Origin: Monomorium pharaonis
Taxonomy: Eukaryota; Arthropoda; Insecta; Hymenoptera; Formicidae
DNA: 64,000 nt
Assembly: GCF_013373865.1 (NCBI RefSeq)
Contig: NC_050467.1
Coordinates: 33,827,943 to 33,891,942, forward strand
Direction of reading: 5' to 3'
The notes beneath the pieces were generated by a model that saw only the letters and a list, made by a program, of their open reading frames with translations, searched no databases and was not told the origin of the DNA. A program made the translations under genes and the position numbers. Shown one piece after another: positions 23,656 through 33,720 of the stretch (position 1 is its first letter; the number at the start of each line of letters is the position of its first letter).

Positions 23656-24065
23656 GTAAGTATCAGGTAAGTATTCACAACACTTTGTTTTGGTTTTATT
23701 CTCACAATAAATAAATAATTTATTAATATTTGTAACACTTAACCTAATAACAACACTCCCGTACGCGTCGCCTTATCACATTCGTTTCGCTATTGCCAAT
23801 GTGCTATTGCACTGTGTACACTCCCCCGAACGCGTCGCTTCTTTACAATCGTTTCGATGCTAGCGCGTTTTAGTCATTCGGTACGAAGCTACGTGTCTAT
23901 TATCCGTCGCCTACTCGCATTCAGCAAACGGTCACAGCTTTATTGGTTACGCGGTTGCTTTCCGCGGAACTTGCGTATTTCGTAATACTAATCCCTAATC
24001 GCGTGTTTTATTTGCGCGGAGATGCTACATACCGTAGCAATTTTGGGCTTCGACTAGCTAGTGGG

Positions 24066-24084
24066 GCGTCCCAATTTATACCGT
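24066..24084 (-). promoter_or_regulatory. Antisense TATA promoter, array unit 6
   Basis: GGTATAAATTGG on the minus strand near 24072-24083. Four CCAAT motifs lie upstream on the plus strand at about 24117, 24154, 24213 and 24273, spaced 40-60 bp apart. Confidence 0.4.
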
Positions 24085-25532
24085 CGTGCCCCTCCGGGCT
24101 CACGCAGTAATGCTCGACCAATCAACGCTCGAATCTTCGTTCTCCCGGCATCTCGGCCAATGGCGCGCTGTGGTGCGTAGCGGATGGTAGGTTGTCCCCT
24201 CCAGATCGTCTCCACCAATCCTGGCATGCGTGGCAGTGTCGCTGTTAAAGCTCCCCACTCCTCGCTCACGAACCAATGGGCTCATTCGATCTGTGACTGT
24301 GGCGCTTGCCACAGCTGCTGTTTTACACGCACTGAAGGTGTGTTTAGGGCATTTGAAAAATGCGTATAGATATATGCGATATGCTTCAGAGCACGCCGCG
24401 ATGTAAATGCGGCTGAACTTTTCGGTGCCACCGCCTGCACTTATTTTTATCTTTTTTACAGGAGCTGTTCTATCAACTTAAAACTAACTTACATACTATA
24501 CTTATACTAAGTTACAATAAAGAACATGCAGAAGGCATACGATATTAGGAAAGTAACATCCAAAGTAAACTTTATCAAAATGAATAACAAAAATAATATT
24601 GCAGTAACTGTTCCTGCAGTTCGTGCATGACACTTATATAATGTGATAAAATAAATCAAAGTGAGCGTTTGTAACTCAATTCGCATGATAAATAAAAAAT
24701 TAACGTGTTTGTTTAAGTCGCGCTAACTTACGAAAATTACGCGCGTTATTTAGGCTATGTATGACGCCTAAGACAAACGTATAGTGACTTATATAATAAA
24801 GCCTTGTATAATAAAAAGAAAAACTTGTCGCGATTTCATTCCTACGTCGCGATTTAATAACACAATGAAAATTGCTTTAAACTTAACCTAAAATTCTCGT
24901 ACGCAGTTCGCTTATTAATACTATACTACGTATCGATAACTAAACTCATAAAATTATATATGACGTGAAAATAATAAAACAATAATGTTATAAGGAAAGA
25001 ATAACGCAAAATAAAAATAAAATAAAAATAATAGGAAATATAATTCCTTAACCTTTACGCTATTGGTTCCCAATCCTCTGGTTTCTCCGCGTAGGGTTTT
25101 TCTTTTTGCATACGCTGGAGCCTGACGCTGGTCGCTCTGAGGCCGCTCCACTCCTTCCCCGGTGTCGTTGGGAACGCGGGAACTGTACTCCCCAGCTGCG
25201 CTGCGCCTGCGAATGTTGATGGCGTTGGTTCGACCTGGGCGGTTTCAAGGTTGTGACCGGATAACCGATTGACGCGATTCACGAAAACGGACAGAGAAAA
25301 GACTCACGAACCTTTTGTTGCAGATCGCCACAGTCGCCAGCCTCTTTTTTTCCCTCCAAGAGGCAAGGGATTGTCTTCCAGGTAGGTTGCTCACCATTGG
25401 AACGCTGGAGCGTCAATGCTGCTTCCGTCGGAAGGGCCGCTACCACAAGTCGGATCACCTCCACTCGGATTCACACAACACTCAGCGTTATTCCTTGTTT
25501 TATTACTAATTGTATGTTTCTTTTTTTTTCAG

Positions 25533-25716
25533 GTGCCGCCGTCGTCTCAGGAACGTCTCCAGGATCGTTTTCGTCGTCCCACGGGAACTTTGCCAGGTAA
25601 GTATAGTTTAAGTTTTGTGTGTATACCCGCGGTCTCGTATTTTGATAGGACTTTCTTTTACCAGGTCACCAGGATTCGATCGGACTCAGGATCAGTCACC
25701 CAGAATAATTTTCGAG
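25533..25716 (+). other. Microexon-like pair, array unit 7
   Basis: Acceptor TTTTTTTTTCAG; block 1 25533-25596 (64 bp); donor GTAAGTAT; 68-bp intron with ACCCGCGGTCTCG; acceptor TTTCTTTTACCAG; block 2 25665-25716 (52 bp); donor GTAAGTGAG. An upstream block in this unit also has both signals: acceptor TTTTGTTGCAG ending at 25322 and donor CCAG|GTAGGT at 25381/25382. This is the best-preserved unit. Confidence 0.58.
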
Positions 25717-26084
25717 GTAAGTGAGAAACACAACACTTTTGGTTTTTGTTTAACAAATAACAAGACAGTTGGTTTATTTAACCTTAGTGTGATTACATCA
25801 CATAATTGTCACAAATATCCCGCGTTGCTTCTTCACACTCGCGTAAACGCACTCTTATTATTCGGGAAAATATCGGACCTACTCGCATTCGGCTGATTTC
25901 TATTATTTATTACGCGGAATTTATCGTATTCACTCTTCACTCGCGGAACCTTCGCGAGATTTCACACGCCTACTCGCCTTCGGCGGGAAATCCCTTTGTC
26001 TATGTACGTGAGAGATCTCGATCAGAAGTTCGATGTTTACTGTTTGGAAACCTGATGTTTACGCTTTGAAAGATCTCGCGAAAG

Positions 26085-26120
26085 CTCTGGAGAGCTCCTG
26101 TCGCACGATTATATACTCGG
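26085..26120 (-). promoter_or_regulatory. Antisense TATA promoter, array unit 7
   Basis: GAGTATATAATCG on the minus strand (26118-26106) next to AGCTCTGGAGAGCT (about 26083-26096). CCAAT-type motifs lie upstream at 26154, 26222 and 26358, and the 9+1+9 TTGCAC palindrome at 26476-26494. Confidence 0.45.
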
Positions 26121-27300
26121 GAAAGAGACTCTACCCCCTCCCGTCGGGATCCGCCAATCAGACGTATGGCCGCTCACGCTACTGCCGGGAACGCTGGGGT
26201 TACCCCCTCCCGTCGGGATGCGCCAACCGCGCGTGGCGTCGGTTCTCTCCGGGCGCGGGAACCGTACAGCCCCCATTCCTTGCTGTTCGGCGAATTCCCG
26301 TGCGTGGTGGTGCTGCGCTGTGGGTATCTCCTAGGCTCTCTCCACTCTCGTCGCTGCATCCAATGGCCGACGTGTTCCTAGGGTGGAGCAGGTGCCTTGA
26401 AATTGCCCCTGTATGCTTGGCGTCTTCCTCGTTGTTTTTGGGAGATTGCACTTAAAAGTGCAGATTTTATTGCCGATTGCACTTAAAGTGCAATTCACAC
26501 ATATGACAGATTTGCAAGCTATAACATTTATTATAGCCATGAAACAATAAAATGTAAGCAGTAGGCATACGACACTACAAAGGTTATGTTTAATCTTAAA
26601 ATAATGAAGTTATATAAACTTAAAAGATAACACACTAGTTGTGTTTCTAGCATCTTTGTGCTTTGCTAAGCTGACTAATATTGAAATCAAATAATAAAGG
26701 GAAAATAGGAAACATGCTACGCATAACATAAATTTAATAATATTTGATCAGGTCATAGCTGGTTACACTCTAGCTCGCGTGTTTGATATGTACTTTTCTT
26801 AAAATACCTTATGAACTATACGCATGTTACATAAAAGGTTATATAAAATATGTAATTTCTTAGAGTAACTAGAGTATTATAAAATGGAATAAATGGCGTT
26901 CGCCAATATGATATATAAAATGAGCTTATGGATTAAACATAAAACTCACTACTAACGTCTTTGGAGGTTAGCGTTAATTTCGCGCTGTTTCGTGACTCGC
27001 AATCATTAAAATAAAATATATCAAAATAAAATAAATAAAATAACTTTTACGTAATATAATGACGTTAGCGTTATGAACTGACTTAAAATTGAAAAAAGGT
27101 GTTTACGCGGGACGCCATTCCCTGTCTCTGATCTCGTTCAAGCCGCAGACTCTTGGTTCTTCTTCCCGATTCATCCTTCCCCTCGACCGTCCTTTGAAGA
27201 ATTTGACTCCGCTGGGTCCCGGGGTCGGCTCCACGTCGGACTGAGTGGCTCCTTTGGGCGGTCTCACTACCCCCTTCAAAGGGCTTAAACTAGAGCTTCT

Positions 27301-27680
27301 GTTACGGACAAAAATTTCAAAAACCGATTTGTAACGTTCCGTTGAAGACTACTCGATACGGGGGCAGCTTTCGTTCTTTTGTCTAACGGGGCTCTCAATT
27401 TATTGTTTTAGGGCGACCGCAGCACGTCTGCTTATTTTCCAGGGATACGCCGAGAGCCGGAAGGATCGTTTATCGCGTTTGAGAGAGAAATAAATGGGAT
27501 AAGAGACAGGTTAAATAAACGTATTTATTATTTAACAATCAGTAATAACCTCCATTTATTGAGTACACAAAGCATAATATATATATTTTGTGATTATTGG
27601 AATAATAGAAATTATATGTTCAAGTATATATGTATATAATAAGATAAAATCAAATAATGTAATGAAAAGAGTGCGTTAAG
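27301..27680. repeat. Right arm of giant inverted repeat, inner part
   Basis: Reverse complement of about 3035-3402, starting with GTTACGGAC exactly where the left arm ends. It stops at AAAGAGTGCGTT, where the Gypsy element has inserted. About 90 bp of the left arm (2945-3035) has no counterpart on this side. Confidence 0.88.
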
Positions 27681-27684
27681 TTAT

Positions 27685-28238
27685 TGTTATGAGTGACACA
27701 CTCATAACGATAAGGTGTCAGTAACACGATGACGTAAGTCGGTCAGCTGCAGTCAGCATCGAGCCATCGCGCGAGGTTTCGCGCAATCCGCTCGACAATT
27801 AGCGCAATGCTCCTTAGACAGCACTTGCTGTCTAAGCAATAATTTGGAATACTGACCGATTTACGCCCTCACGCAATCCTCCCCTTCTTTCGATCCAACT
27901 ACCGAATTATCGGATATATAAACCGGCGAAAGAAGGTGAGGATCGGGTCAATCCGAAGTAGACAAACTAAGACTACACACGGCACTCTGCTTTGCGGGGT
28001 CGTGTATCGCCGAGATAACTTATACTAAATATACAACCACGACACTCTGCCTTGCGGGGTCGTGGACAACAAGTTCCTAGACGCGACACTCTGCCTTGCG
28101 GGGTCGCGATCTAACTATTGTAACTGAATACAAGAATAAAAGTGTTCAAGACAAATAACGGTGTATGTGACGAAATACCTTCCTCGCGAGATCTCTGGCA
28201 GCGATCCCAAAATCGTACTCACAACGAGGGGTACAACA
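27685..28238 (+). repeat. 5' LTR of the Gypsy element
   Basis: Starts TGTTATGAGTGACAC and ends GGGGTACAACA. TATATAAA at 27915-27922 and AATAAAA at about 28133 define U3 and R. The R region carries three hairpin repeats. A 13-bp inverted motif, AGACAGCACTTGCTGTCT, lies in U3 at about 27815-27832. Confidence 0.95.
27978..28108 (+). ncRNA. Three tandem stem-loops in the LTR R region
   Basis: Three 27-base copies (27978-28004, 28038-28064, 28082-28108) share ACTCTGC(C/T)TTGCGGG between complementary ends. The closing stems are CACGGC/GTCGTG, CACGAC/GTCGTG and CGCGAC/GTCGCG. The A-U to G-C change between copies 2 and 3 is compensatory, and the G-U in copy 1 is still paired. They lie downstream of the expected start site, so they would be in the genomic RNA leader and again near its 3' end. 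The role is unknown (packaging, translation or transfer are possible). Confidence 0.6.
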
Positions 28239-28684
28239 GTGGTGGCAGCGGTGAGGATTTGCACTGCCAAAAGGAAGATCCAAGAGGAACCAAGCGTCAC
28301 CGAGCTATCAGCTGTACAGGCCAGGAAGCCAGCCACGCCGGAGCGTACATAGCGCGTCAGCGATAAGAGTGAAACTCGAGACGACGCCGAGACCTACCGC
28401 GACAAGGCTCAGCTGATCGCCGCACCATGCAGCTCATCGTACTTATGTAAGTCCGACAAACATTAAATTGTAACGCGAAACGAGCGTAGGACGACATAAA
28501 ACTGTAACACGAATAGAGCAAAATATCGGTTGACCCCCGGTAACCGCGATTACCGTAAAAAGACATAGCTAAGATAGCTACTGTACTTCAAAGGCATACG
28601 AATGCAAACGCACTAGCGCAACGCGACATACGATACCGCGAAATAAAACGCGAACTCAGCACACGCGCTTACACTCGAACGTAA
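28239..28684 (+). other. Gypsy leader with primer-binding site region
   Basis: Right after the 5' LTR comes GTGGTGGCAGCGGTGAGGAT, the place for a tRNA primer-binding site. I cannot assign the tRNA with confidence. The remaining 420 bp has no start-proximal ORF and is the untranslated leader. Confidence 0.6.
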
Positions 28685-30916
28685 ATGTCCGACCAAAACA
28701 CTGATACAGCGCTTAACGTTGTTCAAGACGCGTTAGAAGAAATATTCGATAACGCGCTTCGACTTTTGAATAGTCGAGCAAATTCGCCAAATATCACGAC
28801 TGAACGCGCGTTCCCGATACAGGGACCAGACTTTAGTCTAATAAACGACAATATGGACACACGTTCACCAACGCGGATAGACGTAGCGGGACCGTCGACA
28901 CGCTCCCTACCACATGCGTCGCCTCGCGTAATCCGGGAAGAACCCAAAGAGGAAGCACAAGAGCTCCGTAATAATTTAAGTGAACAAAGCGGAAGTTCAC
29001 CGACGGCGCCACAAATTCATAGGCGACCGATGCATCCCATGGAGAATATGATGCTCCATGACCTGCTATTCGAAATTCGCGAGCTTCGTTTCCAGCTTGG
29101 AAACCGACACGAAGCACAGCCGCCGCCGCGAGAAACGGCTAGAAATACGCGACAACCGACTAACCATGCGTTAGATCTGTCGTATGGGCACTCACCCCGA
29201 GATGTACGACATCGGCATGGGACCAACACTTACAATTTAAGCTTGAAAGAAGCGCGAAATATGATCCCCGAAATTAATGGAACTTCGAGGGAACGAGTAC
29301 GAGAATTTTTAAACGCCAGCTCCTATGCGATGAAAAACATACATCCGTCGGACGAATTCATACTCCTCGACGCGATACTATGTACCAAATTCAAGGGCAA
29401 GGCGATGATGGATTTCCACACTCGCGATATAGAAAACTACGACCAGTTAAAAAGGGAATTAGAAAATGAATATCTGGGCAAGCGCAGCACCGCCCATTTG
29501 CAGCTCGAATTTAACTCCCTGAAACAAAAGTCAAACGAAACCGCTCAAGAATTTGGACGAAGAGTAGACAACTTGGCCATGGAGTTATACGAATCCATGG
29601 AGGAAGGAAAAAACCATACAATAGAACAGCAGCGGGCGATACTTGAGAGCATCAAGGAACAAGCCCTTTACAACTACCAGATAGGGCTACACGAAGAAAT
29701 AAAGCTATTAGTTCGAGCCCAACGGTACAACACGCTTCAAGAAGCAATCGCAGGAGCTAGTGCGGAAGAAAAAGTTAAGGGGGCAAGCACACGCCTCAAC
29801 GGCAATAGGCGGGATATGCCAAATGCCCAACGCAATAACCGTGCTCCGACCATCCGTTGCGGAAAGTGCGGAAAAATCGGGCACGATGGAAGAGACTGCC
29901 GAAGCAGCAGATACGCCAACCGGTTCGAATTACCCCGACCGGAAGGACGGCCACGAGTAAATACAGCAGTACAACAATGCAGTTACTGCAAGAAAACGGG
30001 CCACAGCCGAAACGACTGCTGGACCCTGCATGGACGACCTCCACCGAAAGACGAGGATCGCCCGGAAGCAAAGCCAAAAAGGAAAATAGAAAAGGACGCT
30101 AAACAGCGTACAAGTAAGGCCGTCAAAATGATAAAACATGCCGATACGGCAAGTAGCGACGAAAGCTCGGACGATGACTCGAGCACGACGGGCACCGCCG
30201 CCGCGTATCAAGTTACGCATGTAAAGCGAGACGCACACAAAGATAGCGGACTCGACTTAGTCACACTTTCAATACGAGAGACCAAATCAGGAAAAATCGA
30301 CATGTTATTCGATTCCGGAGCCACACTCTCGTTAATAAAAGTAAAAAATTTAAAAGGCGAAACCAAAATTCGCCATGAAAGAATAGCCCTCGTCGGGATA
30401 ACAGGCCACAAGGTCTACACCATAGGAAAAATACAGGCAACAATAGAGCTAGGCAAGCATAAGATAAAGCATCCGATATACGTAGTAAAGGATGATTTTC
30501 CGCTAGAATACGATGGCATCCTAGGATTAGATTTCCTACGAAAGCAACACGTAACGTGCGATTATAACCAGAAAAAGTTAACGATAAGAGACGTTACTCT
30601 GAAATTCAAATCATATCAACAAACCGTGTTAAAACCTCGCAGCGAAACAATAGTAAGGGCCGTGACTAATCGAAACAAAACTGGAGTCGTACGGGCCCAG
30701 GAACCAGCTCCAGGGGTTTACATTGGCAGATGCTTTGTAAAACCAAAAAATTTTTCATGTCCGATCAGTGTAATCAATACCACTGATAAGACAATACGGA
30801 TCAACACACCGGTCGTTACTATAGAGGATTTAAGCGAGAAAAATCCTCACGAGGTTTACACCGTGGTCGCTGAACCAAAAAACAAATCTCACCTCCCTCG
30901 GAAGGAGCGGATTTGA
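28685..30916 (+). CDS. Gag-protease polyprotein of the Gypsy element
   Basis: 743 codons from ATG (28685) to TGA (30914-30916). Residues about 1-160 are polar; about 190-370 form the gag capsid-like region (ARNMIPEINGTSRERV, LEFNSLKQKSNETAQEFGRRV). Two CCHC zinc knuckles follow at about residues 392 and 432 (CGKCGKIGHDGRDC; CSYCKKTGHSRNDC), then a Lys-rich linker. A retropepsin follows with active site DSGATLSL at about residue 543 and the conserved GILGLDFLR at about 611. Gag packages the RNA and protease matures the polyprotein (family knowledge). Protease is fused to gag rather than to pol; the only barrier to RT is the final UGA. Confidence 0.93.
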   Translation: MSDQNTDTALNVVQDALEEIFDNALRLLNSRANSPNITTERAFPIQGPDFSLINDNMDTRSPTRIDVAGPSTRSLPHASPRVIREEPKEEAQELRNNLSEQSGSSPTAPQIHRRPMHPMENMMLHDLLFEIRELRFQLGNRHEAQPPPRETARNTRQPTNHALDLSYGHSPRDVRHRHGTNTYNLSLKEARNMIPEINGTSRERVREFLNASSYAMKNIHPSDEFILLDAILCTKFKGKAMMDFHTRDIENYDQLKRELENEYLGKRSTAHLQLEFNSLKQKSNETAQEFGRRVDNLAMELYESMEEGKNHTIEQQRAILESIKEQALYNYQIGLHEEIKLLVRAQRYNTLQEAIAGASAEEKVKGASTRLNGNRRDMPNAQRNNRAPTIRCGKCGKIGHDGRDCRSSRYANRFELPRPEGRPRVNTAVQQCSYCKKTGHSRNDCWTLHGRPPPKDEDRPEAKPKRKIEKDAKQRTSKAVKMIKHADTASSDESSDDDSSTTGTAAAYQVTHVKRDAHKDSGLDLVTLSIRETKSGKIDMLFDSGATLSLIKVKNLKGETKIRHERIALVGITGHKVYTIGKIQATIELGKHKIKHPIYVVKDDFPLEYDGILGLDFLRKQHVTCDYNQKKLTIRDVTLKFKSYQQTVLKPRSETIVRAVTNRNKTGVVRAQEPAPGVYIGRCFVKPKNFSCPISVINTTDKTIRINTPVVTIEDLSEKNPHEVYTVVAEPKNKSHLPRKERI

Positions 30917-30922
30917 CAATTG
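30914..30922 (+). promoter_or_regulatory. Possible readthrough stop UGA-CAA-UUG between protease and RT
   Basis: The gag-protease stop TGA is followed by CAA TTG, and the pol frame continues in the same frame (28685 and 30920 are congruent modulo 3) with no ATG nearby. The CAA-UU(A/G) context resembles the CAR-YYA readthrough context known after UAG in some plant viruses. A plain nonsense mutation is the alternative. Confidence 0.5.
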
Positions 30923-33133
30923 CTACGAACGCAACACCTCAACTCAGAGGAACGGCAGGCCCTCCTGCGCTTATGCGAAGATTATCAAGACGTCTTCCAT
31001 CTGAGCGGAGAACCCCTGTCTTGCACGGCCGCCGTGCAACACGAGATCCACACGCGCGCTGACACGGCACCGGTAAACGTACGGCCGTATCGCCTCCCCA
31101 CCAAGCACAAGGAGGAAGTAAATAATCAAATGAAGCAGATGCTCACGGATGGAATAATCAGAGCAAGTACAAGTCAGTGGAATGCACCCTTATTAGTGGT
31201 TCCCAAAAAAGCTGACTCAAGCGGAAAACCGCGACTACGGATAGTCATCGACTTCCGAAAATTAAACGATCTAACGATCGGCGACTCGTTTCCATTGCCC
31301 AATATCGAAGAAATTTTGGACCAACTAGGAAACGCCAAGTATTTTACTACGCTAGATTTAGCGTCAGGGTATCACCAAATACCCATGGCAGAACGCGATA
31401 GGCAAAAGACAGCGTTCTCCACCCCATATGGACATTACGAATTTAATCGAATGCCATTTGGTTTAAAAAACGCACCTGCAACATTCCAGAGGCTGATGAA
31501 CTCAGTACTCACGGGAATGCAAGGGCTAAAATGCCTTGTGTACTTAGACGATATAGTTATTTATGGCTCAAGTCTGGAAGACCATAATAAACGTCTAAAG
31601 GAAGTACTACAGCGCTTACGAAAAGCCAATTTAAAACTGCAGCCGGACAAATGTGAGTTCCTGCGGAAAGAAGTAAATTACCTGGGACACATAATCTCAG
31701 AAGAGGGAATCTCCCCTGATCCCGCCAAATTACAGGCGATAAAAGATTTCCCGGCACCTCAGAAGGTGAAAGACGTGCAATCTTTCATAGGCCTCGCCGG
31801 ATATTACCGAAAGTTCATCAACGAATTTTCGAGGATAGCTAAGCCGCTAACTAAGCTGACAAAAAAGTCAGAAAAATTCGTATGGTCCACAGAGCAACAG
31901 ATTGCTTTCGACATACTAAAAGAGAAGCTAATGACCGCACCGGTACTTCAGTATCCTGATTTCTCAAAAGAATTCAACGTAACAACGGATGCCTCCGATT
32001 ACGCAGTGGGAGCCGTACTATCGCAAGGACCGATAGGCAAAGACCGCCCCATAGCATATGCGAGTCGAGTGCTAAACCGTGCAGAACAAAACTATAGCAC
32101 AACAGAAAAAGAATTACTGGCTATAGTATGGGCCGTCAAGCATTTCAGACCGTACATATACGGCACCAAGTTTAAAATTATCACTGACCACAAGCCCCTT
32201 GTATGGCTATTTAGTGTAAACGACCCTGGATCGAGATTAATCCGGTGGCGTTTAAAATTGGAAGAATACGATTACGAAATCGTACATAAGGCCGGACGCG
32301 CGAACGCAAACGCCGATGCGTTGAGCCGCAACGTGAAACCAGAGGTTCACATTACGGAGACGGCTGATAAAATGCTCGCGTTAAAAGAAGACGGAGAGCA
32401 CAATCAAATACACATGAGCAACGAAGAAAACAAAAATAATGAGACCGTGCAAAGCTACACGGAAGAAGAAAAGCGAAAAATATTACACGAATACCATGAT
32501 GCACCCACCGGAGGGCATCAAGGGGTCGAAAGAACCCTAAAAAGGATACGATTAAAATATAACTGGCCCGGAATAACGGCAGACGTAGAAAAACATATTA
32601 AAAAATGCGAACTCTGCCAGAAAAACAAACTATCTAAAAGAAATAAGATACCGTTAGTAATTACGGATACCCCCAGCCGACCATTCGAAAAATGCGCTTT
32701 GGACATCGTGGGACCACTGACAGAGACAGCAAATGGAAATAAGTACCTGCTAACGTTCCAAGATCACCTGACAAAATTCAGCAAGGCGATGCCGATTCCA
32801 AATCAAGAGGCAAACACGGTAAGCAAGGAGTTTGTCACAAAGATTGTCCTAGAATACGGTACACCTGAATGTATCTTGACAGATCAAGGGACAAATTTTA
32901 CAAGCGAAATCTTCAAAAACGCGTGTAAGCTACTGAAGATAGACAAAATCCAAACCACTGCTTACCACCCTGAGAGCAACGGCACCCTTGAGAGATCGCA
33001 CCGAACATTAGCGGAATATCTACGGCATTTTATAAATAAAGAGCAGACGGACTGGGACGAATGGATCCCGTATGCAATGCATACGTATAATACTACCCCC
33101 ACACGGCGACTGGATTCACTCCATTCGAGCTAG
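30917..33133 (+). CDS. Pol: reverse transcriptase, RNase H, integrase
   Basis: Open without interruption after the UGA. RT: LRIVIDFRKLNDLTIGDSFP, TTLDLASGYHQIPM and the catalytic YLDD at 31541-31552. RNase H: TTDASDYAVGAVLSQ, STTEKELLAIVWAVKHF, ITDHKPLVWLF. Integrase: the HHCC finger (GGHQGVERTL to CELCQK) and the D,D-E core with DIVGPL, ILTDQGTNF and ESNGTLERSHRT. All catalytic residues are intact. A 1-base loss near 33098, in a run of C and CA, shifts the frame, and TAG ends it at 33131-33133. The rest of the integrase C-terminal domain continues in another frame to TAA at 33511-33513 (GDKVLLYDEALR region). Confidence 0.93.
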   Translation, partial: QLLRTQHLNSEERQALLRLCEDYQDVFHLSGEPLSCTAAVQHEIHTRADTAPVNVRPYRLPTKHKEEVNNQMKQMLTDGIIRASTSQWNAPLLVVPKKADSSGKPRLRIVIDFRKLNDLTIGDSFPLPNIEEILDQLGNAKYFTTLDLASGYHQIPMAERDRQKTAFSTPYGHYEFNRMPFGLKNAPATFQRLMNSVLTGMQGLKCLVYLDDIVIYGSSLEDHNKRLKEVLQRLRKANLKLQPDKCEFLRKEVNYLGHIISEEGISPDPAKLQAIKDFPAPQKVKDVQSFIGLAGYYRKFINEFSRIAKPLTKLTKKSEKFVWSTEQQIAFDILKEKLMTAPVLQYPDFSKEFNVTTDASDYAVGAVLSQGPIGKDRPIAYASRVLNRAEQNYSTTEKELLAIVWAVKHFRPYIYGTKFKIITDHKPLVWLFSVNDPGSRLIRWRLKLEEYDYEIVHKAGRANANADALSRNVKPEVHITETADKMLALKEDGEHNQIHMSNEENKNNETVQSYTEEEKRKILHEYHDAPTGGHQGVERTLKRIRLKYNWPGITADVEKHIKKCELCQKNKLSKRNKIPLVITDTPSRPFEKCALDIVGPLTETANGNKYLLTFQDHLTKFSKAMPIPNQEANTVSKEFVTKIVLEYGTPECILTDQGTNFTSEIFKNACKLLKIDKIQTTAYHPESNGTLERSHRTLAEYLRHFINKEQTDWDEWIPYAMHTYNTTPTRRLDSLHSS

Positions 33134-33513
33134 TTTTCGGAAGACAAGCCGAACTACCGACAGCCCTGAGCAGACCCCCGAATCCTACGTATAACTACGA
33201 GGATTACGCACAGGAACTGCGAGAAAAAATAAGGGCAACGAACCAGATCGCGAGGGAAAAAATTAAAAAAGAAAAACAAAAGGCCAAGAAATATTATGAT
33301 AAAACTACTAAAGAAATAAAATACAAGATAGGAGATAAAGTACTCCTGTATGATGAGGCTCTCCGCCGCGGGAGATCTAAAAAACTAGACGCGAAATGGA
33401 CGGGACCCTACGCAATCACTGAAAAACACTCAGACGCAAATTATACAATCAAAAAGGGCAGGACGTCGACACGCGTACACGCAAATAGATTGAAACCATT
33501 CATAGAAGCATAA
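33098..33513 (+). pseudogene. Frameshifted C-terminal part of the integrase
   Basis: An open segment in the +1-shifted frame carrying the region expected right after the catalytic core (FELVFGRQAELP), a Lys-rich helix, the GDKVLLYD box and the KWTGPYAI box of Gypsy integrases. It ends at TAA 33511-33513, after which no ORF follows. The 33514-33716 stretch is AT-rich 3' leader without genes. Confidence 0.85.
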
Positions 33514-33720
33514 TGAAAAAGAAAGAAAGTAAAACCGAAACGAGGAGAATACCTCAAAAGAAGACAGAAACAAATTTTATAATAGGGCACCCAAAATTAA
33601 ACATTCTATTTTGCGCATAATTCGTCATTTAAGTCAAAAGAAAATTTTTTTTTACGAAAGATTGTATATACGACATCCGACACCTTGTAATGTAATTATT
33701 GTAATTATTATTGTAATTAT

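Larger units (their letters stand above)
10990..27276. repeat. Tandem array of about 2-kb units (about 7.5 copies)
   Basis: A landmark like AAGGTTAGGTTGTGACCGG recurs at about 11010, 12826, 16269, 18187, 19870 and 25247; a partial last unit ends near 27276. Spacing is 1.68-2.03 kb once the retroposon and hAT insertions are removed. Unit order on the plus strand: landmark; block with ACAGTCGCCAGCCTC and CAAGAGGCAAGG; two microexon-like blocks with splice sites; a reversed AATAAA; GCGTCGCTT-type and TACTCGCATTCGGC motifs; antisense TATA; repeated CCAAT; ATTGCACTTAAAGTGCAAT palindrome; and an AT-rich tail of 400-600 bp without genes. Unit 5 (19870) lacks the microexons and unit 6 (about 23240) lacks the first third, because the hAT element lies between them. 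Copies differ substantially, so the array is old. I do not recognise the family. Confidence 0.82.

Noticed and set aside
28239..28260. Assignment of a specific tRNA to the Gypsy primer-binding site
   Set aside because: TGGCAGCGGTGAGGAT does not match a tRNA 3' end I can recall with certainty.
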